The notes beneath the pieces were generated by a model. The model did no database searches, was not told the DNA's origin, and was given only the letters and a program-made list of their open reading frames with translations. From NCBI GenBank assembly GCA_001794205.1, contig MGJJ01000022.1:1-5875 (forward strand): a stretch of DNA of 5,875 nt. Direction: 5' to 3'. Each line of letters begins with the position of its first letter. Within the stretch, counting starts at the first letter, position 1. Position numbers and translations under genes: made by a program. Origin of the DNA: Candidatus Yanofskybacteria bacterium RIFCSPHIGHO2_01_FULL_44_22. GTDB taxonomy: Bacteria > Patescibacteriota > Minisyncoccia > 2-02-FULL-40-12 > GWA2-44-9. Below, one piece after another: positions 1 to 5,420 of the stretch.

Positions 1-449
1 CCATTAAGTAGTGCAACTACCCTATCGCCATTTTCAGCAGTATTCTGTTTGTTTATTAAAATTGTGTCTCCGTCATTTACACCCTCGTCAATCATACTAT
101 CGCCCTGTACTCGTAGAGCATACACTTCGCCCGATCTCGGTAATCTGCTTTTTGGAATAGCAATTGTTTCTCTATTTTCAATTACTTCAATTGGCTCACC
201 GGCTGCGATAATTCCCAAAAATGGGATTTTAACCATTATTTCACGATTCCTAAGAACAACGGAGCGAGGTTGGTTATGTTCTTTATTCAAAAATCCCGCA
301 TCTTTTAGTTTGCTGATGTAGTAGTGAGCCGTTGAGACAGAGGCGAGTTTGAATTTTTTCTTAATCTCCTCAAGAGAGGGAGCATAATCATGTTTGACAT
401 TATATTCCTTCACAAAGTCAAAAACTTGCTTTTGCTTTTTTGTAATCAT
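1..449 (-). CDS. lexA: LexA repressor, N-terminal 149 residues (3' part outside the window)
   Basis: LexA is the SOS-response repressor. It binds operators through an N-terminal winged helix-turn-helix and, when stimulated by RecA filaments, cuts itself and derepresses DNA repair genes. Reading from the ATG at 449, residues 1-67 match the LexA DNA-binding domain (APSLEEIKKKF, then STAHYYISKLKDAGFL). Residues 79-86 (LGIIAAGEP region) carry the Ala83-Gly84 self-cleavage bond, close to the Ala84-Gly85 of E. coli. Ser118 in GDSMIDEG is the expected catalytic serine (Ser119 in E. coli). The catalytic lysine lies past the window edge, so whether the enzyme is intact cannot be judged. The start is firm: the frame upstream has no ATG before a stop codon, and a promoter ends right at this ATG. 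GC is about 36%, lower than the genes beyond position 870. An S24-family phage-type regulator is the alternative, but the LexA-type DNA-binding domain makes LexA much more likely. Confidence 0.93.
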   Translation of the reverse strand, partial: MITKKQKQVFDFVKEYNVKHDYAPSLEEIKKKFKLASVSTAHYYISKLKDAGFLNKEHNQPRSVVLRNREIMVKIPFLGIIAAGEPIEVIENRETIAIPKSRLPRSGEVYALRVQGDSMIDEGVNDGDTILINKQNTAENGDRVVALLN

Positions 450-455
450 AATGCT

Positions 456-484
456 ATTATAGAAAGTAATTAGAAAGTATGCAA
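456..484 (-). promoter_or_regulatory. lexA promoter, predicted leaderless start
   Basis: On the minus strand a perfect -10 hexamer TATAAT (456-461) follows a weaker -35 TTGCAT (479-484; 3 of 6 consensus bases) after exactly 17 bp. The usual distance from -10 to the first transcribed base places transcription start at 449, the A of the lexA ATG. No Shine-Dalgarno sequence can exist on such an RNA. The leaderless conclusion is inferred from spacing. Confidence 0.72.
460..479. repeat. 9-bp direct repeat between lexA -35 and -10 (candidate operator)
   Basis: TAGAAAGTA occurs at 460-468 and again at 471-479 on the plus strand, an 11-bp period, which is one turn of the helix. The two copies fill the spacer of the lexA promoter and touch both hexamers, a position where a bound repressor would block RNA polymerase. 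LexA usually autoregulates, so this could be its operator, but a direct rather than inverted repeat would be unusual for LexA. The repeat is seen; the operator role is inferred. Confidence 0.4.
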
Positions 485-510
485 CAATCAGTTATCCACA
501 TAGGTTGCAT
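479..510. repeat. 7-bp inverted repeat around the DnaA box
   Basis: ATGCAAC (479-485) and GTTGCAT (504-510) are perfect inverted copies separated by 18 bp, and the DnaA box sits between them. The left arm contains the lexA -35 hexamer. The overall span of 32 bp is long for one LexA dimer. Role unknown. Confidence 0.45.
492..500 (+). promoter_or_regulatory. Perfect consensus DnaA box
   Basis: TTATCCACA is the exact high-affinity E. coli DnaA-box sequence. A given 9-mer is expected by chance about 0.04 times in a window of this size, counting both strands. It lies just upstream of the lexA -35 element. I saw no second box nearby, so this is not an origin; a single box could let DnaA influence the promoter or could be chance. 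Confidence 0.45.
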
Positions 511-564
511 GAACATGAATAAGTATTTAAGTATCTCGATAAGAACTTTTTAGATAGATTTCAG

Positions 565-804
565 GTGGAAAGTGCTGTTTTATATTGTGGCCACGGAGTA
601 TCTTACAGTTGGATGAATGGGTTTAATGTTGGAGATAATTTTTTATTTGCGTATCATTCGAATCCAGAAAATTCAATACCAGAAAATACTTTCAAGTTTG
701 GACATGGAATTAGAAAAGATTCTACGACAGGAAGTATTGAGGAAAAGATTGTGCGTTACAAATTACTTGCCAATTTGATAATGCTGGTCCATTTTTGCTT
801 TTGA
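565..804 (+). CDS. Doubtful small hypothetical ORF, possibly a decayed or frameshifted gene
   Basis: An open frame of 79 codons from a GTG at 565; the frame is open back to 523 but has no ATG. No family recognised. The product is rich in Asn, Phe and Gly, with no signal peptide and one hydrophobic stretch near the C-terminus (LLANLIMLVHFCF). There is no Shine-Dalgarno site before the GTG. A different frame has an ATG at 509 (MNMNKY, stop at codon 15); shifting one base near 521-530 would join it to the open frame as a protein-like MNKYLKYLDKNF N-terminus, so a frameshift or a base error is possible. Near 740 the next frame also opens and runs to a TAG at 818-820, which suggests further decay. 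GC is about 33%, low for the window. It may be non-coding. The rest of 450-878 holds only the regulatory sites listed here. Confidence 0.27.
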   Translation: MESAVLYCGHGVSYSWMNGFNVGDNFLFAYHSNPENSIPENTFKFGHGIRKDSTTGSIEEKIVRYKLLANLIMLVHFCF

Positions 805-829
805 CTTTGTTTGGGCAATAGAGTATTAT
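801..829 (+). promoter_or_regulatory. rplU promoter
   Basis: TTGACT (801-806; 5 of 6 consensus bases) and TATTAT (824-829; 5 of 6) are separated by an ideal 17 bp. Transcription would start near 836, giving a leader of about 43 nt before the L21 ATG at 879. The leader shows no clear Shine-Dalgarno motif next to the ATG and is too short for a known L21-type leader structure that I could identify. Confidence 0.75.
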
Positions 830-878
830 TGTCCGTGCGCCTTGCGTAAGACAAATCGGGACAAGAATAAATTAAAAT

Positions 879-1214
879 ATGACATTTGCAATTATTAAAA
901 CGGGGGGGAAGCAATACAAAGTCGCCGAAGGCGATGTTTTAAATGTAGAAAAACTGCCCTCTTCGGCTGGCTCAGGGCAAGCTAAAACTGGCGAAGCGGT
1001 TTTTGAAAAAGTGCTCTTGTCGGCCGATGCGGCGGGCGAAATCAAGGTGGGCAAACCGCTGGTAAGCGGCGCCAAGGTTTTTGCCAAAATATTGGAAGAG
1101 GGAAGGGGGAAGAAAAAAATGGTTTTTCGGTATAAATCTAAAACCCGCCAACATAAGAAAAAAGGTCACCGCCAACCGTATACCAAAATTCAGATAACAA
1201 AAATCGCTCCGTAA
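879..1214 (+). CDS. rplU: Large ribosomal subunit protein bL21
   Basis: bL21 is a small protein of the 50S subunit that binds 23S rRNA. The 111-residue product opens with the family hallmark FAIIKTGGKQYKV and an EGDVLNVEKL strand, continues with FEKVLL and KVGKPLVSGAKV, and closes with the highly conserved basic tail around residues 84-105 (FRYKSK, HKKKGHRQPYTKI). Usual length is about 100-105, and the excess lies near residues 28-36 (SSAGSGQAK), where the gene carries a short repeat-like insertion. The ATG at 879 is chosen because the conserved N-terminus begins there. bL21 is normally followed by rpmA (bL27); here a terminator and a convergent gene follow instead, so rplU is transcribed alone. 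The central part reaches about 50-65% GC, in contrast with the AT-rich DNA before its promoter. Confidence 0.97.
   Translation: MTFAIIKTGGKQYKVAEGDVLNVEKLPSSAGSGQAKTGEAVFEKVLLSADAAGEIKVGKPLVSGAKVFAKILEEGRGKKKMVFRYKSKTRQHKKKGHRQPYTKIQITKIAP
955..985 (+). repeat. Short repeat-like insertion inside rplU
   Basis: The segment around CTTCGGCTGGCTCAGGGCAA (961-980) resembles the short dispersed repeats of the CCTTCGAC...GCTCAGGGCAAGC type that I know from many draft genomes of uncultured bacteria, whose translations look like PEPAEG in one direction. It coincides with the extra residues of L21 (about 28-36), is in frame and contains no stop. Only one copy is in this window, so its repeat nature rests on resemblance. 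Confidence 0.45.
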
Positions 1215-1237
1215 TCAACGGGGCGATTTATTTTTTT
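1201..1237 (+). terminator. Bidirectional intrinsic terminator between rplU and the convergent peptidase-like gene
   Basis: AAATCGCTCCGT (1201-1212) pairs with ACGGGGCGATTT (1218-1229) as a 12-bp stem with one G-U wobble and a 5-nt loop, followed by a run of seven Ts (1231-1237). It overlaps the last codons and stop of rplU, and its 3' edge overlaps the TAA stop of the minus-strand gene (1228-1230). Read on the minus strand, the same hairpin is followed by TTTTTGTT, so it can end both transcripts. Confidence 0.88.
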
Positions 1238-1812
1238 ACAACAATGCCGTAATAAGATATCCGTTTTTTTCTCCTTTTGTTCCACCAGCCCTTTTTATCT
1301 CGCCACAACCGGACCAGCTCTTTTTCCTCGGCGTCATAGTGGGCGGTGCGCCGCAGATTTTGAATCGTTCTTTCGGGGTCGGAGATGCAGACGACTTTCC
1401 GCTGTCCGCCGATTCTTTTTGCTCTGGCCACTACCCAGTGGGAACAATTGACGACGTTGAGAATGACCGGCCAGGAATTCAAAGCGCGATAAAGTTTCAC
1501 AATGGCTTTTTTGGCGCTGCCAGCGGTCAGCTCAACCGGTCTGAAGCCGTTTTCTTTAAGAAGGGCCATCAGGATTCTTTCATTGGAATCAAGTTCAAAA
1601 AAACCTTTTTGGTACAAATTATGAGACAATTCGTCAGCTCGCTTTGTCATTCTTGACTTGTCGCCCGGCTTAATCGGGCGGCCGAGGCTGTCGCCGGCAA
1701 TCAATGTCGCCATCAGACCGCACAGATTCCGTTCCGGCTGGAGCTTTAAGAAAATTCCCTCCTTTTGCTGGAGGCGCTCGATATGTCGGATGATTTTTTT
1801 ATCCCGCCTCAT
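1228..1812 (-). CDS. Predicted C39/papain-like cysteine peptidase-fold protein
   Basis: A 194-residue soluble protein with no signal peptide or membrane segment. It shows the ordered pattern of the C39-like and papain-like peptidase fold: Gln25 ahead of Cys31-Gly32 (LQPERNLCGLMA), then His125 in a hydrophobic strand (VNCSHWVVAR), then Asp145 in VVCISDPE, as in the family's HxVVV...DP arrangement. These would be oxyanion Gln, nucleophile Cys, His and Asp. The termini are strongly basic (MRRDKK; WNKRRKKR). Such domains cut leader peptides at Gly-Gly sites when fused to ABC exporters, or act as free-standing peptidases. No exporter or precursor peptide is visible here, so the substrate is unknown. 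The ATG at 1812 is supported by a strong ribosome binding site. It is the last gene of the minus-strand block and shares a terminator with rplU. Catalytic activity is inferred from motifs only; a non-catalytic relative is possible. Confidence 0.68.
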   Translation of the reverse strand: MRRDKKIIRHIERLQQKEGIFLKLQPERNLCGLMATLIAGDSLGRPIKPGDKSRMTKRADELSHNLYQKGFFELDSNERILMALLKENGFRPVELTAGSAKKAIVKLYRALNSWPVILNVVNCSHWVVARAKRIGGQRKVVCISDPERTIQNLRRTAHYDAEEKELVRLWRDKKGWWNKRRKKRISYYGIVVKK

Positions 1813-1817
1813 CGCTT

Positions 1818-1823
1818 CCTCCT
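1818..1823 (-). promoter_or_regulatory. Strong Shine-Dalgarno site of the peptidase-like gene
   Basis: AGGAGG on the minus strand, 5 nt before the ATG at 1812. It is the only textbook ribosome binding site in the window and fixes the start of this gene. It contrasts with the leaderless or site-poor starts of lexA, cysS, dnaB, recR and rplU. Confidence 0.85.
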
Positions 1824-1889
1824 TTTCTTGTTCGACAGTTGTAAACGGGCATGTTCTTCAGGATATCCTAAAAAACAAAAAACGCAACC

Positions 1890-1895
1890 ATTATA
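1890..1895 (-). promoter_or_regulatory. Possible -10 element of the peptidase-like gene
   Basis: A perfect TATAAT on the minus strand in the 98-nt gap after recR. Transcription would start near 1883 with a leader of about 70 nt that includes the AGGAGG site. No convincing -35 hexamer lies 16-18 bp upstream, so this may be weak or fortuitous and the gene may be read through from recR. T-rich DNA just downstream (two runs of six Ts at about 1867-1880) has no clear hairpin before it. Confidence 0.35.
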
Positions 1896-1910
1896 GACGT
1901 CGAGTGTGTT

Positions 1911-2510
1911 TTACCGGCGATGTTCCAATGCGTGCTTGAGTGTTCCTTCGTCAATATATTCCAGGTTGGAGCCGGAAGAAAGGCCGCGAGCCAAACGAGT
2001 AACGGAAATATTTGATTCTTTTTTCAGCAAGTCAACAATGAAAAGAGCGGTGGTTTCTCCGGCGGCATTGGGATTGGTGGCGATAATAAGCTCAACCGTC
2101 TTATCGCCGGCCATTGCCTTGTTCAGTCGATTTTTAAGTTCTTTGAATTTTAAAATTTCCGGCGTCAGTCCGCCTAAAGGATTAATTGCTCCGCCGAGAA
2201 CATGATAAACGCCGCGGTAAAGCCCCGTCTTTTCTATTGAATCCAGGTCGGTAACTTTTTCCACCACCAGCATTTTGCTTTGGTCGCGCCGCGAGTCCGA
2301 GCAGACAGAACATAAATGATTGTCGCTGATGTTAAAACACAGGCGGCAGAAAGAAACATCCTTTTTTAAATTTTGAACGACGGAGCCGAATTCCCGCAAT
2401 TCCGGTTCCGGTTTTTCAAGAAGAGCCAGAACAAAACGCACCGCTTGCCGCGGCCCGACTCCAGGCAGTTTTCTGAACATATTCACCGCATTTTTGAATT
2501 TTGGATTCAA
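1911..2510 (-). CDS. recR: Recombination mediator protein RecR
   Basis: RecR works with RecO (and RecF) to load RecA on SSB-coated single-stranded DNA at gaps and stalled forks. The 199 residues match the usual length (201 in E. coli) and domain order: helix-hairpin-helix at 14-25 (KLPGVGPRQAVR), a four-cysteine zinc finger with Cys55, Cys58, Cys67 and Cys70, a Toprim domain starting at LVVEKVTDLD (81-90) and running through GVYHVLGGAINPLGG (100-114), and the C-terminal TRLARGLSSGSNLEYID segment (171-187). I use the TTG at 2510 because it leaves 14 residues before LPGVG, as in the family; the first in-frame ATG (codon 11) would remove part of the first helix. No Shine-Dalgarno site precedes it. 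It lies 31 nt after dnaB, so the two are probably cotranscribed. Confidence 0.95.
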   Translation of the reverse strand: MNPKFKNAVNMFRKLPGVGPRQAVRFVLALLEKPEPELREFGSVVQNLKKDVSFCRLCFNISDNHLCSVCSDSRRDQSKMLVVEKVTDLDSIEKTGLYRGVYHVLGGAINPLGGLTPEILKFKELKNRLNKAMAGDKTVELIIATNPNAAGETTALFIVDLLKKESNISVTRLARGLSSGSNLEYIDEGTLKHALEHRR

Positions 2511-2540
2511 TTTATTAGGCCGTTGTAAGCTATGGGCGGG

Positions 2541-2546
2541 ATTATA
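2541..2546 (-). promoter_or_regulatory. Possible internal -10 element before recR
   Basis: TATAAT on the minus strand overlaps the dnaB stop codon and would start transcription near 2534, 24 nt before the recR TTG. No good -35 hexamer is found at the right distance, so this is only a candidate; read-through from dnaB is sufficient to express recR. Confidence 0.25.
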
Positions 2547-3915
2547 AGTTCATCATTTCATCGGAATGATGCTTGTCGATTTCCCAGAAAGACAAGCTCT
2601 CGGGGTCAACCCTGAATTCTATTTCTCCGGTCGGGCCATTTCTGTGCTTGGCAATCAATAATTGGGCGATATTCAGTTTATTGTTTTCTTTGGCTCGCTC
2701 GGCGTCTATTTTGTCTTCGCGGTGGATGAACATAACAAGGTCTGCATCCTGCTCGATGGAGCCGGAATCGCGCAGGTCGGACAGCCGCGGTTTGTGGCCC
2801 TCCCGCTGTTCGATAGCCCTTGAAAGCTGGGATATGGCCAAAATGGGGATGTTCAATTCCTTGGCCAGGGATTTAAGACCGCGGGATATTTCGGTTACCT
2901 GTTGGACGGGGCTGTCGTAATTTTTACGCGAAGCCATCAGCTGCAGATAGTCCACAATTAAAAGGCCCAGGTTGCCTTGTTCGGATTGAAGCCGCCTGGC
3001 CATCGCCCGCATCTGAAGAATATTGGGAGAGGGGGTATCGTCGATAAATATCGGCAGAGTTTGGAGCCGGTCGCAGGTATCGGTAATTTTTAAAAAATCG
3101 TCTTTTTCGTCTTGATGAGACAATTTACCGGTTCTTAATTTCCACAAGCTTACGCCCGAGCCGGCGGCGATAAAACGGTCCACCACCTGGTCGGTTGACA
3201 TTTCCATGCTGAAAATACCGACGGGAACATTTTGTTGGGCCACTCTTAGGGCTAAATTGATTGCCAAAGCGGTCTTGCCGACTGACGGCCGGGCCGCCAA
3301 AACTATCAAGTCCGAGCGCTGGAATCCGCCAAGCAGGTTGTCTAAGGCCGCATAACTGGTTTTTTGACCCCGCAGGACGCCCGCATCCTGGTTGGTGATT
3401 CGTTCTATTGCTTCGGCCAAGGTCGCTCCGAGGGGAAGGAAATTTTTGGTTAAAGATTTTTGCGAAACCGAAAATAATTTTTTCTCGGCCTCGTCAAGAA
3501 GGTTATCCATATCGTCTTCTTCGGTATAGCCGAGAGTGATGATGTGGTGGGCCGCGTCAATCAAGTCGCGGAGCATCTTTTTGCGCTGGACTATTTTGGC
3601 GTAAGAAGAAACGTGGGCGGCGGTAGGCACGGAATTGACCAAAGAAGTGAGATAGCCGATACCGCCGGTCTCTTCAAGAAGCTTCATTTCTTCCAGTTTG
3701 TTAGACAGACTTAACAAGTCGATTGGTTCACGTTTGTCAAAAAGAACCATAATCGCCTCATAAATAAGCTGGTGACCCCGGAAATAAAAATCGGCCGGTC
3801 GTAAAAAATCGGCCACTTTATTAATGGCTTCGCGGTCTATCAGAAAAGAACCGAGCAAAGATTTTTCGGCGTCAATATTTTGCGGCGGCAATTTATCGGG
3901 GGAAATTTTCTGCAT
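2542..3915 (-). CDS. dnaB: Replicative DNA helicase DnaB
   Basis: DnaB is the hexameric 5'-3' helicase that unwinds the chromosome ahead of the replisome. With the ATG at 3915 the product has 457 residues, the normal size (454-471 in model bacteria). The N-terminal domain opens with LPPQNIDAEKSLLGS (residues 9-23). The RecA-like C-terminal domain has Walker A ARPSVGKTA (208-216; Lys214, Thr215), the catalytic glutamate in FSMEMS (Glu238), Walker B LLIVDYLQLM (318-327), the AISQLSRAIEQR and SDLRDSGSIEQDAD segments, and an arginine finger in KHRNGPTG (Arg425). No intein is present. A longer reading from a TTG at 3951 adds 12 residues, but that TTG is the -35 hexamer of the promoter and the extra residues are not family-like. 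It precedes recR by 31 nt and follows cysS. Confidence 0.96.
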   Translation of the reverse strand: MQKISPDKLPPQNIDAEKSLLGSFLIDREAINKVADFLRPADFYFRGHQLIYEAIMVLFDKREPIDLLSLSNKLEEMKLLEETGGIGYLTSLVNSVPTAAHVSSYAKIVQRKKMLRDLIDAAHHIITLGYTEEDDMDNLLDEAEKKLFSVSQKSLTKNFLPLGATLAEAIERITNQDAGVLRGQKTSYAALDNLLGGFQRSDLIVLAARPSVGKTALAINLALRVAQQNVPVGIFSMEMSTDQVVDRFIAAGSGVSLWKLRTGKLSHQDEKDDFLKITDTCDRLQTLPIFIDDTPSPNILQMRAMARRLQSEQGNLGLLIVDYLQLMASRKNYDSPVQQVTEISRGLKSLAKELNIPILAISQLSRAIEQREGHKPRLSDLRDSGSIEQDADLVMFIHREDKIDAERAKENNKLNIAQLLIAKHRNGPTGEIEFRVDPESLSFWEIDKHHSDEMMNL

Positions 3916-4004
3916 GTATTCATATTGTAAGAAAACCTCGGATTGAGGCAAGGGGAGAAATGGGGGATAAGGTGTGGAGTGTTTCGTCCTTTTCCGGGTG
4001 ATAC
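3916..4004. other. cysS-dnaB intergenic region
   Basis: This 89-nt gap contains the dnaB promoter and a C-rich stretch on the minus strand at about 3951-3985. A small hairpin (CCTC/GAGG with a 5-nt loop, followed by TTTTCTT) at about 3931-3949 lies inside the promoter and is too weak to call a terminator. No strong cysS terminator is visible, so some read-through into dnaB is likely. Confidence 0.5.
3924..3951 (-). promoter_or_regulatory. dnaB promoter, predicted near-leaderless start
   Basis: On the minus strand TTGCCT (3946-3951) and TACAAT (3924-3929; 5 of 6 consensus bases) are 16 bp apart. Transcription would start near 3917, two bases before the dnaB ATG at 3915, leaving no space for a ribosome binding site. 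This also argues against the upstream TTG as a start codon. Confidence 0.55.
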
Positions 4005-5414
4005 TTATATCTTTTTCACATCCGGTCCGTAAATCGTATCCTCCACCGTGTAGCCGAGTTGTTCAATTTGAACGCGAAGCTTGTCGGCTTCGGCCCAATT
4101 TTTCTTTTTGCGCATTTCTTCTCTTGTTTGAACTAATTTTTTGATTGGGTCCGGAATAGGTTCTTGCGGTTGCGATAAAACGGCTTTAAATTCAAGACCA
4201 AACACTTTATCAAATTCAAGCAGAGTGGCGAGTTTGTCCTCGTTTTTTAAATCGAATTTTAATAATTCGGGAATTAGGGCAAGTCCTTGAGGGACATTGA
4301 AGTCATCGCTGACGGCCTCAAGAAATTTATTTCTAAAATCATCGTCAATGTCGCCAAGTTCAGTTCCAAGCTGGCGAATTTGATTATATAAGTGCTCAAG
4401 CCCGTTTTGAGCGGCCCCAAGCGCCTCCCAGGTGAAATTCTGTTTGGAGCGGTAATGGGCTTGCAGGAAGAAATACCGTAAAGCCATCGGGCTGAATCCT
4501 TTTTCCTTAATTTCGGCCAGACTGAAAGCCGTACCTTCGGATTTAGCCATTTTCTGCCCGTCAACGGTCAGGTGCTCATTATGAATCCAGTATTTAACGA
4601 ACGGGGCACCGTTGGCCGATTCGCTTTGAGCGATTTCATTGGTGTGGTGAACCGGAATATGCTCAATTCCGCCCATGTGAACATCAAGCGTCTCTCCAAG
4701 ATATTTCTTACTCATGGCGGAGCATTCTATGTGCCAGCCAGGGAAACCTTCCCCATTCTCAACCAACGGCGATTTAAACGGAGACGGCCAATGCTGGAGG
4801 GCGTTTTTATGCTTGCCGGCCTTAAAAAACCACAGAACAAAATCAGCCGGGTTGCGTTTAGCGGGGTCGTTCATGTCGCCGCTACCCGCTCCGGCGATAT
4901 TTTCTTCTAATTTTTGTCCCGAAAGGCGGGTGTAATCTTTTGCTTTTGAAGTTTCAAAATAAACGGCCAAATCGGTGGAGTACGCAAAATCTTTATCAAT
5001 CAGCTCCTGAATCATTTCCGTCATTTCTTGGATGTGGCCCGTCGCGCGAGGCTTGAACGACGGCTCAAGAAGATTTAACGCCTTGGCATCTTCTTCAAAA
5101 ATCCCAATATATTTTTCGGCGATTTCTTGGGGAGTCGCATTTTCTCTCTTTGCTCCCTTTTCCATCTTGTCTTCTCCCTCATCGGTATCGGAAGTTAAAT
5201 GTCCGACATCGGTGTAATTTCTTACGTGAACAACATCATAATCGTTAAATTGAAATACTCGGACAATGAGGTCGCCCCAAGTCATTCCTCTAAAGTTTCC
5301 GATGTGTTGTGTCCAGTAAACAGTCGGTCCGCATTGATAAAAAGTCACCCGATTGTTTTTAGTCGACTTAAATTCTTCCAGTTCATTTGTGAGAGTATTT
5401 TTTATTTTGAGCAT
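4005..5414 (-). CDS. cysS: Cysteinyl-tRNA synthetase
   Basis: CysRS joins cysteine to tRNA-Cys in the cytoplasm, using ATP. The 469-residue product is a class I synthetase of normal size. It has the HIGH-type signature HIGN (37-40) after FYQCGPTVY, the KMSKS-type loop KMAKS (288-292), and all four zinc ligands that recognise the cysteine thiol: Cys28, Cys231 (in GWHIECSAM), His256 and Glu260, with the same 25-residue Cys-His spacing as E. coli. The helical C-terminal part includes SDDFNVPQGLA (369-379) and ends with the AEADKLR...GYTVEDT segment (441-460). A full C-terminal domain distinguishes it from the shorter ligase MshC. Between HWPSP and GEGFPGWHIE there are about eight extra residues (213-220) compared with the forms I know. 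The ATG at 5414 lies 9 nt after the transporter stop codon, with no Shine-Dalgarno site. Confidence 0.97.
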   Translation of the reverse strand: MLKIKNTLTNELEEFKSTKNNRVTFYQCGPTVYWTQHIGNFRGMTWGDLIVRVFQFNDYDVVHVRNYTDVGHLTSDTDEGEDKMEKGAKRENATPQEIAEKYIGIFEEDAKALNLLEPSFKPRATGHIQEMTEMIQELIDKDFAYSTDLAVYFETSKAKDYTRLSGQKLEENIAGAGSGDMNDPAKRNPADFVLWFFKAGKHKNALQHWPSPFKSPLVENGEGFPGWHIECSAMSKKYLGETLDVHMGGIEHIPVHHTNEIAQSESANGAPFVKYWIHNEHLTVDGQKMAKSEGTAFSLAEIKEKGFSPMALRYFFLQAHYRSKQNFTWEALGAAQNGLEHLYNQIRQLGTELGDIDDDFRNKFLEAVSDDFNVPQGLALIPELLKFDLKNEDKLATLLEFDKVFGLEFKAVLSQPQEPIPDPIKKLVQTREEMRKKKNWAEADKLRVQIEQLGYTVEDTIYGPDVKKI

Positions 5415-5420
5415 GAAAGT

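Noticed and set aside
508..519. Tandem hexamer CATGAACATGAA
   Set aside because: Only two units, so too short to call a functional repeat.
829..864. Inverted repeat TTGTCC / GGACAA in front of rplU as a leader RNA switch
   Set aside because: The left arm (829-834) lies upstream of the predicted transcription start near 836, so it would not be in the RNA.
872..1175. Two minus-strand open frames antisense to rplU
   Set aside because: They lie over a well conserved ribosomal protein gene and encode nothing recognisable; one contains CPEPAEEG only because it reads the repeat-like insertion backwards.
1860..1869. Perfect palindrome AGGATATCCT in the recR-peptidase gap
   Set aside because: A 10-bp palindrome without spacer, T-run or repeat copies is plausible by chance, and no factor is suggested.
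3931..3949. Hairpin with T-run as a cysS terminator
   Set aside because: Only four to five base pairs including a G-U, and it sits within the dnaB promoter; too weak to support.
3916..3951. TTG at 3951 as an upstream start for dnaB
   Set aside because: The added 12 residues are not DnaB-like, and the TTG forms the -35 hexamer of a promoter that fires next to the ATG at 3915.
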